From an uncultured Clostridia bacterium (GTDB lineage: Bacteria; Bacillota; Clostridia; Monoglobales; Monoglobaceae): DNA of 64,000 nt. The notes under the pieces are model-generated. The model was not told the DNA's origin. It saw only the letters and a program-made list of their open reading frames with translations, and searched no databases. The DNA is taken from NCBI GenBank assembly GCA_934454115.1, contig CAKSFQ010000010.1, forward strand, positions 11,119 through 75,118. The letters run 5' to 3'. Shown piece by piece: positions 33,081 through 42,720 of this stretch (the first letter of the stretch is position 1; each line of letters begins with the position of its first letter). The position numbers were made by a program, and so were the translations under genes.

Positions 33081-35705
33081 TTAGTCAGCGATTGCTGCCT
33101 GTGCAGCTGCAAGTCTCGCAATCGGAACACGATACGGCGAGCAGGAAACATAGTCAAGACCGATCTTGTGGCAGAATTCCACGCTGGTCGGGTCACCGCC
33201 GTGCTCACCGCAGATACCGCAGTGAAGGTCGGGGCGAACACTCTTACCGAGTTTGATTGCAGTTTCCATCAGCCTGCCGACACCGGTCTGGTCAAGCTTT
33301 GCAAACGGATCGTTCTCAAAGATTTTTGCGTCATAGTAAGCATCCAGGAACTTACCGGCATCATCGCGGGAGAAGCCGTAAGTCATCTGGGTCAGGTCGT
33401 TGGTACCGAAGCAGAAGAACTCAGCGTCCTTTGCGATAGCGTCTGCGGTCAGTGCAGCACGCGGAATCTCGATCATGGTACCAACCTCATACTTCAGGTC
33501 GATGCCGGCAGCCTTGATTTCCTCGTCTGCGGTCTCTACCACAAACTTCTTTACATAGCGCAGCTCTTTCTCATCGCCGATCAAAGGAATCATGATCTCC
33601 GGCTCTACGTTCCAGTCCGGATGTGCCTTCTTCACGTTGATGGCCGCGCGGATAACAGCCTTGGTCTGCATCTTTGCGATTTCCGGATAGGTGACAGCCA
33701 GGCGGCAACCGCGGTGACCCATCATCGGGTTGAACTCGTGCAGCGAGTCGATCATATTCTTGATCTCCTCCACCGTCTTACCCTTGGTTGCAGCCAGCGC
33801 TTCGATATCAGCCTCATCGGTCGGTACAAATTCGTGCAGAGGCGGATCCAAGAAACGGATGGTAACAGGGTTGCCTTCCAGCGCTTCGTAAAGCTTTTCA
33901 AAGTCGCCCTGCTGCATCGGCAGAATCTTATCCAGAGCCGCTTCTCTCTCTTCTACGGTATCCGAGCAGATCATTTCACGGAACGCGTCAATACGGTTGC
34001 CCTCAAAGAACATGTGCTCTGTCCGGCAAAGACCGATACCCTCAGCGCCGAGCTCTCTGGCCTTCTTTGCGTCAGCCGGAGTATCTGCGTTGGTTCTTAC
34101 CTTCAGCTTTCTGTACTTGTCAGCCCAGCCCATAATTCTGCCAAAGTCGCCGCCGATCTGCGCGTCTACGGTCGGGATAATACCGTCATAGATATTACCG
34201 GTGGAACCGTCAAGAGAAATTTCGTCACCCTCTACATAGGTCTTGCCCGCCAGGGTAAACTTCTTGTTTTCTTCGTCCATTGCGATGTCGCCGCAGCCGG
34301 ATACACAGCAGGTACCCATACCGCGTGCAACAACGGCAGCGTGAGAGGTCATGCCGCCGCGCACGGTCAGAATACCCTGCGAAGCCTTCATGCCCTCGAT
34401 ATCCTCCGGCGAGGTCTCCAGACGAACCAGAACGACCTTCTTGCCGGCCTCGTTCCAGGCCTTTGCGTCCTCGGCGGTGAATACGATCTGACCGCAGGCA
34501 GCGCCCGGAGATGCGCCCAGCGCCTTCGCAATCGGCGCTGCGGCCTTTAATGCTTTTGCGTCAAACTGCGGATGCAGCAGCGTGTCGAGGTTTCTCGGAT
34601 CGATCATAGCAACTGCCTTTTTCTCGTCGATCATGCCCTCGTCAACCAGGTCGCAGGCAATCTTTAATGCGGCCTGTGCGGTTCTCTTACCGTTTCTGGT
34701 CTGCAGCATGTAAAGCTTCTCGTTCTCTACGGTAAACTCCATGTCCTGCATGTCTCTGTAATGATCCTCCAGCGTTTTGCAAACCTGCTCAAACTGCTTA
34801 AATGCAGCCGGGAACTTCTCTGCCATCTGTGCGATCGGCATCGGCGTACGTACACCGGCAACAACGTCCTCGCCCTGTGCGTTGGTCAAAAATTCGCCCA
34901 TCAGCTTCTTTTCGCCGGTTGCGGGGTCTCTGGTGAAGGCAACACCGGTACCGCAGTCGTCGCCCATGTTACCAAATGCCATCATCTGTACGTTAACGGC
35001 AGTACCCCATGAATAAGGAATATCGTTGTCGCGGCGGTATACGTTTGCTCTGGGGTTGTCCCAGGAACGGAATACGGCCTTGATGGCGCCCATCAGCTGT
35101 TCCTTCGGGTCGGTCGGAAAGTCCTTGCCGATCTTTTTTTTGTATTCTGCCTTAAACTGTCCGGCAAGCTCTTTTAGGTCGTTTGCGGTCAGTTCAACGT
35201 CCTGCGTAACGCCTCTCTGTTCCTTCATTTCGTCGATGAGCTGCTCAAAGTATTTTTTACCGACTTCCATAACAACGTCGGAATACATCTGGATAAATCT
35301 GCGGTAGCAGTCCCAAGCCCAGCGATCATTGCCGGATTTCTTTGCGATTGCGTTGACAACATCCTCGTTTAAACCAAGGTTTAAGATGGTGTCCATCATA
35401 CCCGGCATGGATGCTCTCGCGCCGCTGCGGACAGAAACCAAAAGCGGGTTTTCCATGTCGCCGAACTTCTTGCCGCAGATTTCTTCCATCTTGACAATGT
35501 TTGCCATGATTTCAGCCTGGATATCATCGTTGATCTTTTTGCCGTCCTCATAGTACTGGGTGCAGGCCTCGGTCGAAACGGTGAATCCCTGCGGAACAGG
35601 AAGACCCATCTTGGTCATCTCGGCAAGGTTGGCACCTTTGCCGCCGAGAAGCTCTCTCATTGTTGCGTCACCTTCGCTAAAAAGGTATACATACTTTTTT
35701 GCCAT
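33081..35705 (-). CDS. ppdK: pyruvate, phosphate dikinase
   Basis: Protein of 874 residues, usual length. It interconverts pyruvate + ATP + Pi with PEP + AMP + PPi, in anaerobic Clostridia often in the glycolytic direction. N-terminal nucleotide-binding domain (LLGGKGANLAEMTKMGLPVP), central phospho-His domain (TVRGGMTSHAAVVARGMG, His about 455) and C-terminal PEP-binding TIM barrel (EGIGLCRTEHMFF; CGICGEHGGDP with the catalytic Cys). Start ATG 35705 with GGAGG upstream. No PPDK regulatory protein gene is nearby. Confidence 0.98.
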   Translation of the reverse strand: MAKKYVYLFSEGDATMRELLGGKGANLAEMTKMGLPVPQGFTVSTEACTQYYEDGKKINDDIQAEIMANIVKMEEICGKKFGDMENPLLVSVRSGARASMPGMMDTILNLGLNEDVVNAIAKKSGNDRWAWDCYRRFIQMYSDVVMEVGKKYFEQLIDEMKEQRGVTQDVELTANDLKELAGQFKAEYKKKIGKDFPTDPKEQLMGAIKAVFRSWDNPRANVYRRDNDIPYSWGTAVNVQMMAFGNMGDDCGTGVAFTRDPATGEKKLMGEFLTNAQGEDVVAGVRTPMPIAQMAEKFPAAFKQFEQVCKTLEDHYRDMQDMEFTVENEKLYMLQTRNGKRTAQAALKIACDLVDEGMIDEKKAVAMIDPRNLDTLLHPQFDAKALKAAAPIAKALGASPGAACGQIVFTAEDAKAWNEAGKKVVLVRLETSPEDIEGMKASQGILTVRGGMTSHAAVVARGMGTCCVSGCGDIAMDEENKKFTLAGKTYVEGDEISLDGSTGNIYDGIIPTVDAQIGGDFGRIMGWADKYRKLKVRTNADTPADAKKARELGAEGIGLCRTEHMFFEGNRIDAFREMICSDTVEEREAALDKILPMQQGDFEKLYEALEGNPVTIRFLDPPLHEFVPTDEADIEALAATKGKTVEEIKNMIDSLHEFNPMMGHRGCRLAVTYPEIAKMQTKAVIRAAINVKKAHPDWNVEPEIMIPLIGDEKELRYVKKFVVETADEEIKAAGIDLKYEVGTMIEIPRAALTADAIAKDAEFFCFGTNDLTQMTYGFSRDDAGKFLDAYYDAKIFENDPFAKLDQTGVGRLMETAIKLGKSVRPDLHCGICGEHGGDPTSVEFCHKIGLDYVSCSPYRVPIARLAAAQAAIAD

Positions 35706-35749
35706 TCGTGTTACCTCCATGTATATAAAGTTAATTTTTTACGTTGGTT

Positions 35750-36220
35750 TTACTGATTTTGTTTTCGTAGATCGGACTGCCGCAGGTCAGAAAAAAACTC
35801 CTGCAGCAGCATAGCGCATTCATCCTCCATAATGCCGCAGTAGCATTCCGCCTTGTACATCAGTGCAGGGTGTGACAAAAGCGCCGCATTGGAGACGGCA
35901 AAGCCGCCTTTTGGATCATAGGCGCCAAAATAGAGACGGCGCAGCTTTGCCTGTGCAATCGCACCGCAGCACATAGCGCACGGCTCTAAGGTTACGTATA
36001 GGTCACAGTCCGACAGATACCGGGTGTTAAGAACCCGGCTGGCCGATTGAATCGCCAGGACTTCCGCATGACAGAGCGCATCTTGGTTTGCCATCTGCAG
36101 ATTATGGGCACGGGCGATGATCTTTTGATCTTTCACAATCACTGCACCGACCGGAATCTCTCCGGCTATGTAAGCGCGCCGTGCTTCGTCCAGGGCGGCA
36201 CGCATAAACGGATTTGTCAT
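35750..36220 (-). CDS. tadA: tRNA adenosine-34 deaminase
   Basis: Protein of 156 residues from ATG 36220 (GGAGG upstream). Zinc deaminase signatures CHAEVLAI (His and catalytic Glu) and TLEPCAMCCGAI (two Cys ligands). It makes inosine at the wobble position of tRNA-Arg(ACG). Start chosen from family N-terminus FMRAALDEARRAY; an upstream extension has no similarity. Confidence 0.95.
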   Translation of the reverse strand: MTNPFMRAALDEARRAYIAGEIPVGAVIVKDQKIIARAHNLQMANQDALCHAEVLAIQSASRVLNTRYLSDCDLYVTLEPCAMCCGAIAQAKLRRLYFGAYDPKGGFAVSNAALLSHPALMYKAECYCGIMEDECAMLLQEFFSDLRQSDLRKQNQ

Positions 36221-36293
36221 GACCGGCCTCCTGCTTTGGGGTTTGAACGCGACAAAATCCCGTCCGCTTGCAGACAGGGATTTCGGTTTCGTT

Positions 36294-36530
36294 TTATTTT
36301 TGGATAAAGGAATCCAATTCGCTGAGCAGCTGATCGCAGTCGTCGCTGTGTGCTTCCACCTTGATCGGCTTGGTAAGATCCAGACTGAAAATGCCCATAA
36401 TGGATTTTGCGTCAACAACGTATCTTCCGGATGTCAAATCGATTTCAAAATCATACTTGGTTACCACGTTGACAAAGGCCTTTACGTCATTGATCGAGCT
36501 CAAAAGCACTGTGAATTCTTTCATTTTCAT
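36294..36530 (-). CDS. HPr-like protein lacking the phospho-histidine
   Basis: Protein of 78 residues with an HPr-fold pattern, from ATG 36530 (AGGAGGTTGT upstream). The segment where HPr has its phosphorylated His (xHARPA) reads SSINDVKAFVN, without His. The region around Ser46 is kept: DAKSIMGIFSLDL. It therefore cannot carry phosphate for the PTS in the usual way; a regulatory role like that of Crh, by Ser phosphorylation, is possible. Clostridia commonly encode such proteins. Confidence 0.82.
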   Translation of the reverse strand: MKMKEFTVLLSSINDVKAFVNVVTKYDFEIDLTSGRYVVDAKSIMGIFSLDLTKPIKVEAHSDDCDQLLSELDSFIQK

Positions 36531-36565
36531 ACAACCTCCTAAAATTTTTTTCATTTCTACACCTA

Positions 36566-36612
36566 AATTATATAATTTTTTCTTGCATTAGTCAATGAGA
36601 AATTATATAATT
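36566..36612 (-). promoter_or_regulatory. promoter of the HPr-like gene framed by two identical palindromes
   Basis: Minus-strand TTGACT (36595-36590) and TATAAT (36572-36567) with a 17-base spacer. The 12-base palindrome AATTATATAATT occurs twice, at 36566-36577 over the -10 and at 36601-36612 just upstream of the -35. The pair may be operators or just A/T-rich chance. Confidence 0.7.
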
Positions 36613-36724
36613 ATTCCATAATTTTATTTTATGGCATTTATGCAAAATGGATAATATCGGATTTTGCCTTCCAAAAACGCCGTAAAAATGACAGGTTTTG
36701 GAAGACGGATGCGAATATGAGGAT

Positions 36725-38029
36725 GTGAAAAAAATTACTGTAAAGCTGATAACCTTGGGCTGTAAAACCAATTTATACGAGAGTGAGGCCATGTCCGCCC
36801 TGTTTTTAAAGGCCGGCTATACCATCGTCTCCGGCAAAGAGGCCGCCGATATCTATGTCATTAACACCTGCACCGTGACCGGAACCGGTGCGCAGAAGAG
36901 CCGGCAGCAGATCCGCCGCGCCCGGCGCGAGAATCCGAACGCGATTGTCGCGGTCTGCGGCTGTCTTGCACAGACTGAGTCTGAGACGCTGCGCCGGGAG
37001 ACCGGCGCGGACCTTCTGGTCGGCAACCGGCAGCGCAGCCGGATTGTCGAGCTGACAGCGCGCGCCATTCGGGGCGAGAAGGGGGATTACGTCGATGATA
37101 TCCGCAAGGAGACCGTGTATGAGGAGCTGGGGATTACCCGCAGTCAAAGCAGGGTGCGCGCAAATTTAAAGATTGAGGACGGGTGCAATAACTTTTGCGC
37201 CTATTGTATCATTCCCTACGCAAGGGGGCCGGTACGGTCGCGGTCATTGGAAAAGATTCGGCAGGAGGCGCGGGCGCTGGGCGAGACCGGCTATGGCGAG
37301 GTCGTGCTGACCGGGATTCAGATCGGTGCATACGGCCGCGACAAAAAGGACGGAGTCGGGCTGATCGACGTGATCGAGGCGGTGCACGAGGCGGACGGGA
37401 TTAACCGGATTCGCCTGGGATCGCTGGAACCGGTGACCGTGACCGAGGATTTTGTCCGCCGCGCCGCAAAGCTGCCAAAGCTTTGTCCGCAGTTTCATAT
37501 GTCGCTCCAGAGCGGCTGTGACGAGACGCTGCGCCGGATGCGGCGGCACTATAATACCGCAGAGTACCGCCGTGCCGCAGAGCGCCTGCGTGACCATTTT
37601 GCTGATGCCGCCATCACCACGGATTTGATGGTCGGCTTTGCCGGCGAAACGGAGGAGGAGTTTCAAAAATCCTACGATTTTTGCGGGGAGATGCAGTTTG
37701 TCAAGATGCACATTTTCCCGTATTCCATCCGTAAGGGGACGGCGGCGGCCGCGTTCCCTGATCAGGTATCGGAGGAGGTCAAAACGCAGCGTGCCCTTAC
37801 AATGCGGAATCTGGCAGATCGTATGAAGGAGACGTTTTGCCGTGCGTACCTCGGCAAAACGCTTTCGGTGCTGACCGAGCAGATGCAGGGCGATGCCTGC
37901 CACGGAACCACGGCAAACTATATGGACGTTTCGGTGCAGGGTGAGGAAAGACCCGGCCAAACGGTTTTAGTCAGGGCTGAGGACTATCGGGACGGCCGTC
38001 TGATCGGCACGGTAATTGAAGAAAAATAG
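36725..38029 (+). CDS. mtaB: tRNA t6A37 methylthiotransferase MtaB
   Basis: Radical-SAM protein of 434 residues. N-terminal UPF0004 domain (TLGCKTNLYESEAM; three Cys for the auxiliary cluster), radical SAM motif CNNFCAYCIIPYARGPVRSR (about residues 150-169) and a C-terminal TRAM-like part. It converts t6A to ms2t6A in tRNA-Lys. Start uncertain: GTG 36725 suits the family N-terminus, while TTG 36698 is in frame upstream; neither has a strong ribosome binding site. Confidence 0.93.
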   Translation: MKKITVKLITLGCKTNLYESEAMSALFLKAGYTIVSGKEAADIYVINTCTVTGTGAQKSRQQIRRARRENPNAIVAVCGCLAQTESETLRRETGADLLVGNRQRSRIVELTARAIRGEKGDYVDDIRKETVYEELGITRSQSRVRANLKIEDGCNNFCAYCIIPYARGPVRSRSLEKIRQEARALGETGYGEVVLTGIQIGAYGRDKKDGVGLIDVIEAVHEADGINRIRLGSLEPVTVTEDFVRRAAKLPKLCPQFHMSLQSGCDETLRRMRRHYNTAEYRRAAERLRDHFADAAITTDLMVGFAGETEEEFQKSYDFCGEMQFVKMHIFPYSIRKGTAAAAFPDQVSEEVKTQRALTMRNLADRMKETFCRAYLGKTLSVLTEQMQGDACHGTTANYMDVSVQGEERPGQTVLVRAEDYRDGRLIGTVIEEK

Positions 38030-38083
38030 TAAAAAATAATTAAAAAATATATATCAAATTTCATTTTCGGGAGGAAATCAAAA

Positions 38084-38773
38084 ATGAAACATCAGGTACT
38101 GGAAAACCCTGTAAAAAACCAGACATCATCCGATCTGTATCTTGCAGCGATCGCGTGTCTTACGGTGACATTTTATCTTGCGGCAAACATCCTGGCCGTC
38201 AAGGCGATTATCGTGGGCGACCTTGTCTTGTTTGACGCAGGGACGATTACGTTCCCCTTTGCCTATATGCTGGGGGACACACTGACGGAAATCTGGGGCT
38301 TTAAAACGGCGCGGCGCGTTATTTGGATCACGTTTTTCTGTAACGCTCTGCTGATCGGCTTTACTTCGCTGGGGCTTCTGATTCCGGCGCCGGATTATAC
38401 GCCGGGCGTGGACGCAGCCTATGCGCAGATTTTCGGCTATGTGCCGCGGATTGTGGCGGCGTCGCTGATTGCCTTTTTGTTCGGCGAACTGTCTAACGCG
38501 TGGATGATGGAAAAAATCAGAGAAAAAACGGGAAGAAAACTGCTTTTTGTGCGTACCATCGGCAGCTCGGTGCTGGGCTATGTCTTTGACACGGCCATTT
38601 TTGTCCTGATTGCCTTTGGCGGCACAGCGCCTGCACGGGATTTAATGAGTATGATCGGTGTACAATATATCACAAAACTGGGTGTTGAGGCCATTGCGGG
38701 AACGCCGCTGGCCTATGCGCTGATTGCCTACCTTCGGCGGCGGTGCACACAGTCGGTTTTAAAATCAAGATAG
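38084..38773 (+). CDS. queuosine precursor transporter (YhhQ/QPTR family)
   Basis: Membrane protein of 229 residues with about six hydrophobic segments. FAYMLGDTLTEIWGFKTARR is the family signature, and GRKLLFVRTIGSSVLGYVFD follows later. The family imports preQ0/preQ1 or queuine for tRNA modification. GGGAGG precedes the ATG. No preQ1 riboswitch is seen in the 54-base A/T-rich gap upstream. It sits between mtaB and nadE on the same strand. Confidence 0.9.
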   Translation: MKHQVLENPVKNQTSSDLYLAAIACLTVTFYLAANILAVKAIIVGDLVLFDAGTITFPFAYMLGDTLTEIWGFKTARRVIWITFFCNALLIGFTSLGLLIPAPDYTPGVDAAYAQIFGYVPRIVAASLIAFLFGELSNAWMMEKIREKTGRKLLFVRTIGSSVLGYVFDTAIFVLIAFGGTAPARDLMSMIGVQYITKLGVEAIAGTPLAYALIAYLRRRCTQSVLKSR

Positions 38774-38787
38774 AAAAGAGGGATTGT

Positions 38788-40677
38788 ATGAACTACGGAT
38801 TTGTCAAGGTAGCCACGGCCGCGCCGGAGGTTCGGGTGGCAGATGTCACTTTTAATACCCAAAAAACCATTGCCGCAATGCACGCGGCGGCGGAACACGG
38901 GGCGCGGCTGATCGTGTTCCCGGAGCTGGGACTGACCGCCTATACCTGCAGCGATTTGTTTTTTCAGTCGGCGCTGATCCAAAAAGCCAAGGATGCAGTG
39001 CAGCAAATCGCCGGAGAAACTGAGACGCTGGACATATTGGCAGTGGTCGGTCTGCCGCTGGCGGTCGGGGACAAGCTTTATAATGCGGCTGCGTTTTTGC
39101 AGGGCGGCAGAATTTTGGGGTTTGCGACCAAAAAGTATCTGCCCAATTACAGTGAATTTTATGAGATGCGGCATTTTTCGGTACTGGAAGAAAACACAAC
39201 CGTCCGCATCGGCGGCGAGACGGTTCCCGTCGGCCCCCGGCTTATCTTTTGTTCGGAATATATGGAGGATTTTAAGGTTGCGGCGGAGATCTGCGAGGAT
39301 TTATGGGCGCCGGAACCGCCGGGCGTTTTCCATGCCCTGTGCGGTGCCACTGTCCTGGTGAATCTGTCTGCCAGCAACGAAATCATCGGAAAGAGCGATT
39401 ACCGCCGCACGCTGCTTCGGTCGCAGTCCTCCCGTGCGGTCTGCGCTTATCTCTATGCCGACGCCGGTCAGGGCGAATCTACGACCGACCTGGTCTTTAG
39501 CGGCCACAGTATGATCTATGAAAACGGAACGCTGCTCGGTGAGACAAAGCCGTTTTGCGAGAAGATTTTATACGCGGATATCGATGTTGCGCGTGTGGTG
39601 CAGGAGCGTAGACGCCTCAGCACCTTCCGGCCAAAGGAGGACGACGGGTATTTAAAAATCCCGTTCGGCGGCAAGCACAGCAAAACCGTACTGGAGCGAC
39701 GCTTTGATCCGCATCCCTTTGTGCCGTCGGAGGAGGAGGGACGCAGAAACCGCTGTGAAGAGATTTTTTCGATCCAGTACCACGGCCTGAAAAAGAGACT
39801 GATGCATATCGGCTTAAAAACGGTGACGATCGGCATTTCCGGGGGACTTGACAGTACACTTGCACTCCTGGTTGCCGCGCGTGCATTTGACAGTTTAAAT
39901 CTGCCGCGCAGCGGCATTGTTGCGGTGACGATGCCATGCTTTGGCACCACCGACCGCACCTATCAGAATGCCAAAAACCTGATTCTGGGGCTTGGCGCCA
40001 CCTTGCGTGAGATCAATATCAAAGCCGCCGTACGGCAGCATCTATCGGACATTGGCGCGGATGAGCGCGTGCATGACGTGACCTATGAGAACGCACAGGC
40101 GAGAGAGCGTACCCAGGTGCTGATGGATATCGCCAATCAGACGGGCGGAATCGTGGTCGGTACGGGTGATTTGTCGGAGCTTGCGCTCGGTTTTGCCACC
40201 TATAACGGAGACCATATGTCAATGTACGGCGTTAACGCCTCAGTGCCCAAAACGCTGGTGCGCCACCTGGTGCGCTGCGTAGCGGACGGCAGCGAAGGCG
40301 GCTTGAAGGCAACCCTTTATGATATTTTAGATACGCCGGTCAGCCCGGAACTTTTGCCGCCGGAAGAGGACGGCGCCATCGCACAGCAGACGGAGGAAAT
40401 CGTGGGTCCTTATGAGCTGCATGACTTTTTTCTCTATTACATGCTGCGCTGGGGATTCTCGAAGGACAAGATCCTGCACCTGGCAAAGAACGCGTTTTCG
40501 GGCTGCTACGATACGCCGACCATCCAAAAATGGCTGGATATCTTTATGCGGCGATTCTTTAAAAGTCAGTTTAAGCGCTCCTGTATGCCGGACGGGCCAA
40601 AGGTCGGCAGCGTCGCCCTGTCTCCGAGGGGCGATCTTCGGATGCCGAGCGATGCCGCCGAGGATATGATTCAATAA
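38788..40677 (+). CDS. nadE: glutamine-dependent NAD+ synthetase
   Basis: Protein of 629 residues with two domains: an N-terminal nitrilase-type glutaminase (about 1-280; Glu in FPELGLTAYTC and Cys in AEICEDLWAPEPP) and a C-terminal ATP-pyrophosphatase synthetase (ISGGLDSTLALLVAARAF, about 350-367; GTGDLSELALGFATY). It amidates deamido-NAD to NAD. Start ATG 38788 fits the family and follows the preceding stop by 14 bases. Confidence 0.97.
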   Translation: MNYGFVKVATAAPEVRVADVTFNTQKTIAAMHAAAEHGARLIVFPELGLTAYTCSDLFFQSALIQKAKDAVQQIAGETETLDILAVVGLPLAVGDKLYNAAAFLQGGRILGFATKKYLPNYSEFYEMRHFSVLEENTTVRIGGETVPVGPRLIFCSEYMEDFKVAAEICEDLWAPEPPGVFHALCGATVLVNLSASNEIIGKSDYRRTLLRSQSSRAVCAYLYADAGQGESTTDLVFSGHSMIYENGTLLGETKPFCEKILYADIDVARVVQERRRLSTFRPKEDDGYLKIPFGGKHSKTVLERRFDPHPFVPSEEEGRRNRCEEIFSIQYHGLKKRLMHIGLKTVTIGISGGLDSTLALLVAARAFDSLNLPRSGIVAVTMPCFGTTDRTYQNAKNLILGLGATLREINIKAAVRQHLSDIGADERVHDVTYENAQARERTQVLMDIANQTGGIVVGTGDLSELALGFATYNGDHMSMYGVNASVPKTLVRHLVRCVADGSEGGLKATLYDILDTPVSPELLPPEEDGAIAQQTEEIVGPYELHDFFLYYMLRWGFSKDKILHLAKNAFSGCYDTPTIQKWLDIFMRRFFKSQFKRSCMPDGPKVGSVALSPRGDLRMPSDAAEDMIQ

Positions 40678-40686
40678 CGGATACGA

Positions 40687-40726
40687 AAAAAAGCGCTTAT
40701 TTTCAGCGATGAAAATAAGCGCTTTT
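40687..40726. terminator. terminator between nadE and the beta-helix gene
   Basis: AAAGCGCTTATTTTC pairs with GAAAATAAGCGCTTT around a short loop, with A-run before and T-run after, so it can work in both directions for the convergent genes. Confidence 0.9.
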
Positions 40727-40735
40727 TGATTTTGG

Positions 40736-42718
40736 TTATTCAATTTTTGCCGTATGGCTTGCCATATCCGCGCTTTTGCTTGCAGGTGTTTCCGGCGCCG
40801 CGCCGTCGCAAAGCGGAACGATTTGATCATCCAACAGGAAAGCTTTGATCTTTGTCGCGCCTTTTATGTTTAGCCCGATTGCGGCGATGTCAAAAGAAGT
40901 TTTTTCGGTAATATCAAGCGGTATGGACTTGATATCCAAAAGCCGGTCTCCGTGATAGCTTGCCGCAAACAAAGAAGCCGGTTTGTAAAGGTTTAAAACC
41001 GATATATTGTCCGCGGTCAGCGTCAGCGACGGTTTGAGAACAAGCCAATGTTCCTTGTTTTTGTAGATCACTTTGTAGTCGTCATTGTCCGGTATGATGA
41101 AGTTTGAACGGTCGCCGACCGGGTCGTGCCACGTTTCGTTAAACACATATTCTATATCTACCGGCTCTGTAAACGTCGGCGTTTTACTCACGGAAACACC
41201 GACTTTTTCAGTGCCTGTCATGCCTTTGCGAAATTGAAACTTTTTGCCGTTCATAAGATAGAGGTTGCTTGGCGAACCGTCATCCGACGAGGTGTTTCCG
41301 ATGATCGTTGTCCCTCCTGAGATTTCAAGCTCGTTGCCGAAATTGTTTTTCTTGTTTAAGCAAATTCCGCCGCCCTGCGGAGATGTATTCTTTGTTATTG
41401 TTGCAGAGTTAAATATACACCATGTGGAGATGTAGTCAATGTAAACTCCGCCGCCTGCCATTCTTGCCGTGTTTTCTTCGATTATACAGCTTCCGTTAAC
41501 GACGAACGAATCTCCGCTTGGGGAAATTCCTCCGCCTAAATCTGCGGTATTTCCCTTTATGTAAAATGGTTTTTTGCCTTTTGATATCATAACTTGTGTA
41601 TCGCTTGTCGCCCGGATTCCGCCGCCTCCTCCTGCTGTACAAGTATTATTGCTTACAGAACCGTCGCACAAATTAAGCATAGTGCCCGGGCCCGCAAAAA
41701 TACCTCCGCCGTCAGACCCGGATGTATTATTGCATATGTTGCTGCAATTCATATTGGTAACCGGATTGCTATACTTGTTGCGGTCGAGATAAATACCTCC
41801 GCCGCTGCCGGAAGCGGAGTTATCGTGTATGTTGGCGTTATCTATATGCGCACGAATATTGTTCGCAGCAAATCTGAGATAAATTCCGCCGCCTAAATTT
41901 GCGCTGTTGTTGCTTAATTCAATATCGCGGAATTTAATTATGCTGCTCGTTTCGGTATAAATCGCACCGCCCATGCTTGTCACAGCATTGCTGTCTGCTT
42001 TTATATTGCAGATTTCACCTTCTGTATTGCCTTTAAGATGAATTGCTCCGCCGTTTATTGCGCTGTTGCCGTTCATTTCGCCGCCGTGTGTATTTATTGT
42101 GCCGTTTTCAACAGAAATTGCACCGCCCGAGCCCTTCGGCGCTTTATTGTTGTTTATAGAGCCGCCGTACATCGTAAATGTGCCGCCGCTTACAAAAATG
42201 CCGCCGCCGTTTGCACCCTCGACCGTGTTGTCGGATATGCTGCCGCCGTACATCACAAATTGACTGCCCGGCTGACAGTTTACTGCGCCGAATCTTGCAG
42301 CGTCTTTTTGTGCAGAACCCTTTGCACCGGTAATTTTACCGCCGGTCTTGCAGTCGCAGAGTACGAAGGTTTGGTTTTTGCCGACGCGAACAGCCGGGTT
42401 TCCTGCGTTATCTATCGTAAGCGTATTGCCGTTAAGGCAAAGGTGCACGGTGGCATTGGAAATATCGAGTGTGCTTGGGATAGTAACATCGTTTTCTAAA
42501 TATAAATATACCGTTTTGTTGGCATCAGCGCCTCCGGCGCCAACTGTGGTGTCGCCATCCCACGCCTGCCAGGTTACGATTTCTCCGTGATCCTCCGTGC
42601 AGTCACTTTTTCCGCAGATACGGTGGCTGTGGGGAGCGGACGTTTCTCCTTCTGCATATACGAACGTTCCCAAAAGTGTCAAAATCAGTGCAAAAAATAC
42701 CAATGATAATCGTTTCAT
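40736..42718 (-). CDS. secreted parallel beta-helix surface protein (adhesin-like)
   Basis: Protein of 660 residues with a signal peptide (MKRLSLVFFALILTLLGTFV, cut after YA). A His/Cys-rich strip follows (HSHRICGKSDCTEDHGE). Residues about 130-480 hold many repeats with GGGI(Y/F) and SNN/NNT turns, as in polymorphic-membrane-protein and pectate-lyase-like beta-helices. A small C-terminal beta domain follows, with IKAFLLDDQIVPLCDG. No SLH, LPXTG or transmembrane anchor is visible. The ribosome binding site GGAGGGAT overlaps the stop of the TetR gene, so the two are co-transcribed. The stretch seems lower in G+C than its neighbours. Function unknown. Confidence 0.82.
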   Translation of the reverse strand: MKRLSLVFFALILTLLGTFVYAEGETSAPHSHRICGKSDCTEDHGEIVTWQAWDGDTTVGAGGADANKTVYLYLENDVTIPSTLDISNATVHLCLNGNTLTIDNAGNPAVRVGKNQTFVLCDCKTGGKITGAKGSAQKDAARFGAVNCQPGSQFVMYGGSISDNTVEGANGGGIFVSGGTFTMYGGSINNNKAPKGSGGAISVENGTINTHGGEMNGNSAINGGAIHLKGNTEGEICNIKADSNAVTSMGGAIYTETSSIIKFRDIELSNNSANLGGGIYLRFAANNIRAHIDNANIHDNSASGSGGGIYLDRNKYSNPVTNMNCSNICNNTSGSDGGGIFAGPGTMLNLCDGSVSNNTCTAGGGGGIRATSDTQVMISKGKKPFYIKGNTADLGGGISPSGDSFVVNGSCIIEENTARMAGGGVYIDYISTWCIFNSATITKNTSPQGGGICLNKKNNFGNELEISGGTTIIGNTSSDDGSPSNLYLMNGKKFQFRKGMTGTEKVGVSVSKTPTFTEPVDIEYVFNETWHDPVGDRSNFIIPDNDDYKVIYKNKEHWLVLKPSLTLTADNISVLNLYKPASLFAASYHGDRLLDIKSIPLDITEKTSFDIAAIGLNIKGATKIKAFLLDDQIVPLCDGAAPETPASKSADMASHTAKIE

Positions 42719-42720
42719 GG

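Noticed and set aside
33168..34550. 460-codon open frame on the plus strand inside ppdK
   Set aside because: Shadow of the opposite strand of a well-conserved enzyme gene; composition effect only.
38030..38083. preQ1 riboswitch before the queuosine-precursor transporter
   Set aside because: A/T-rich gap without the C-rich loop or hairpin of preQ1 aptamers; the gene also lies close behind mtaB.
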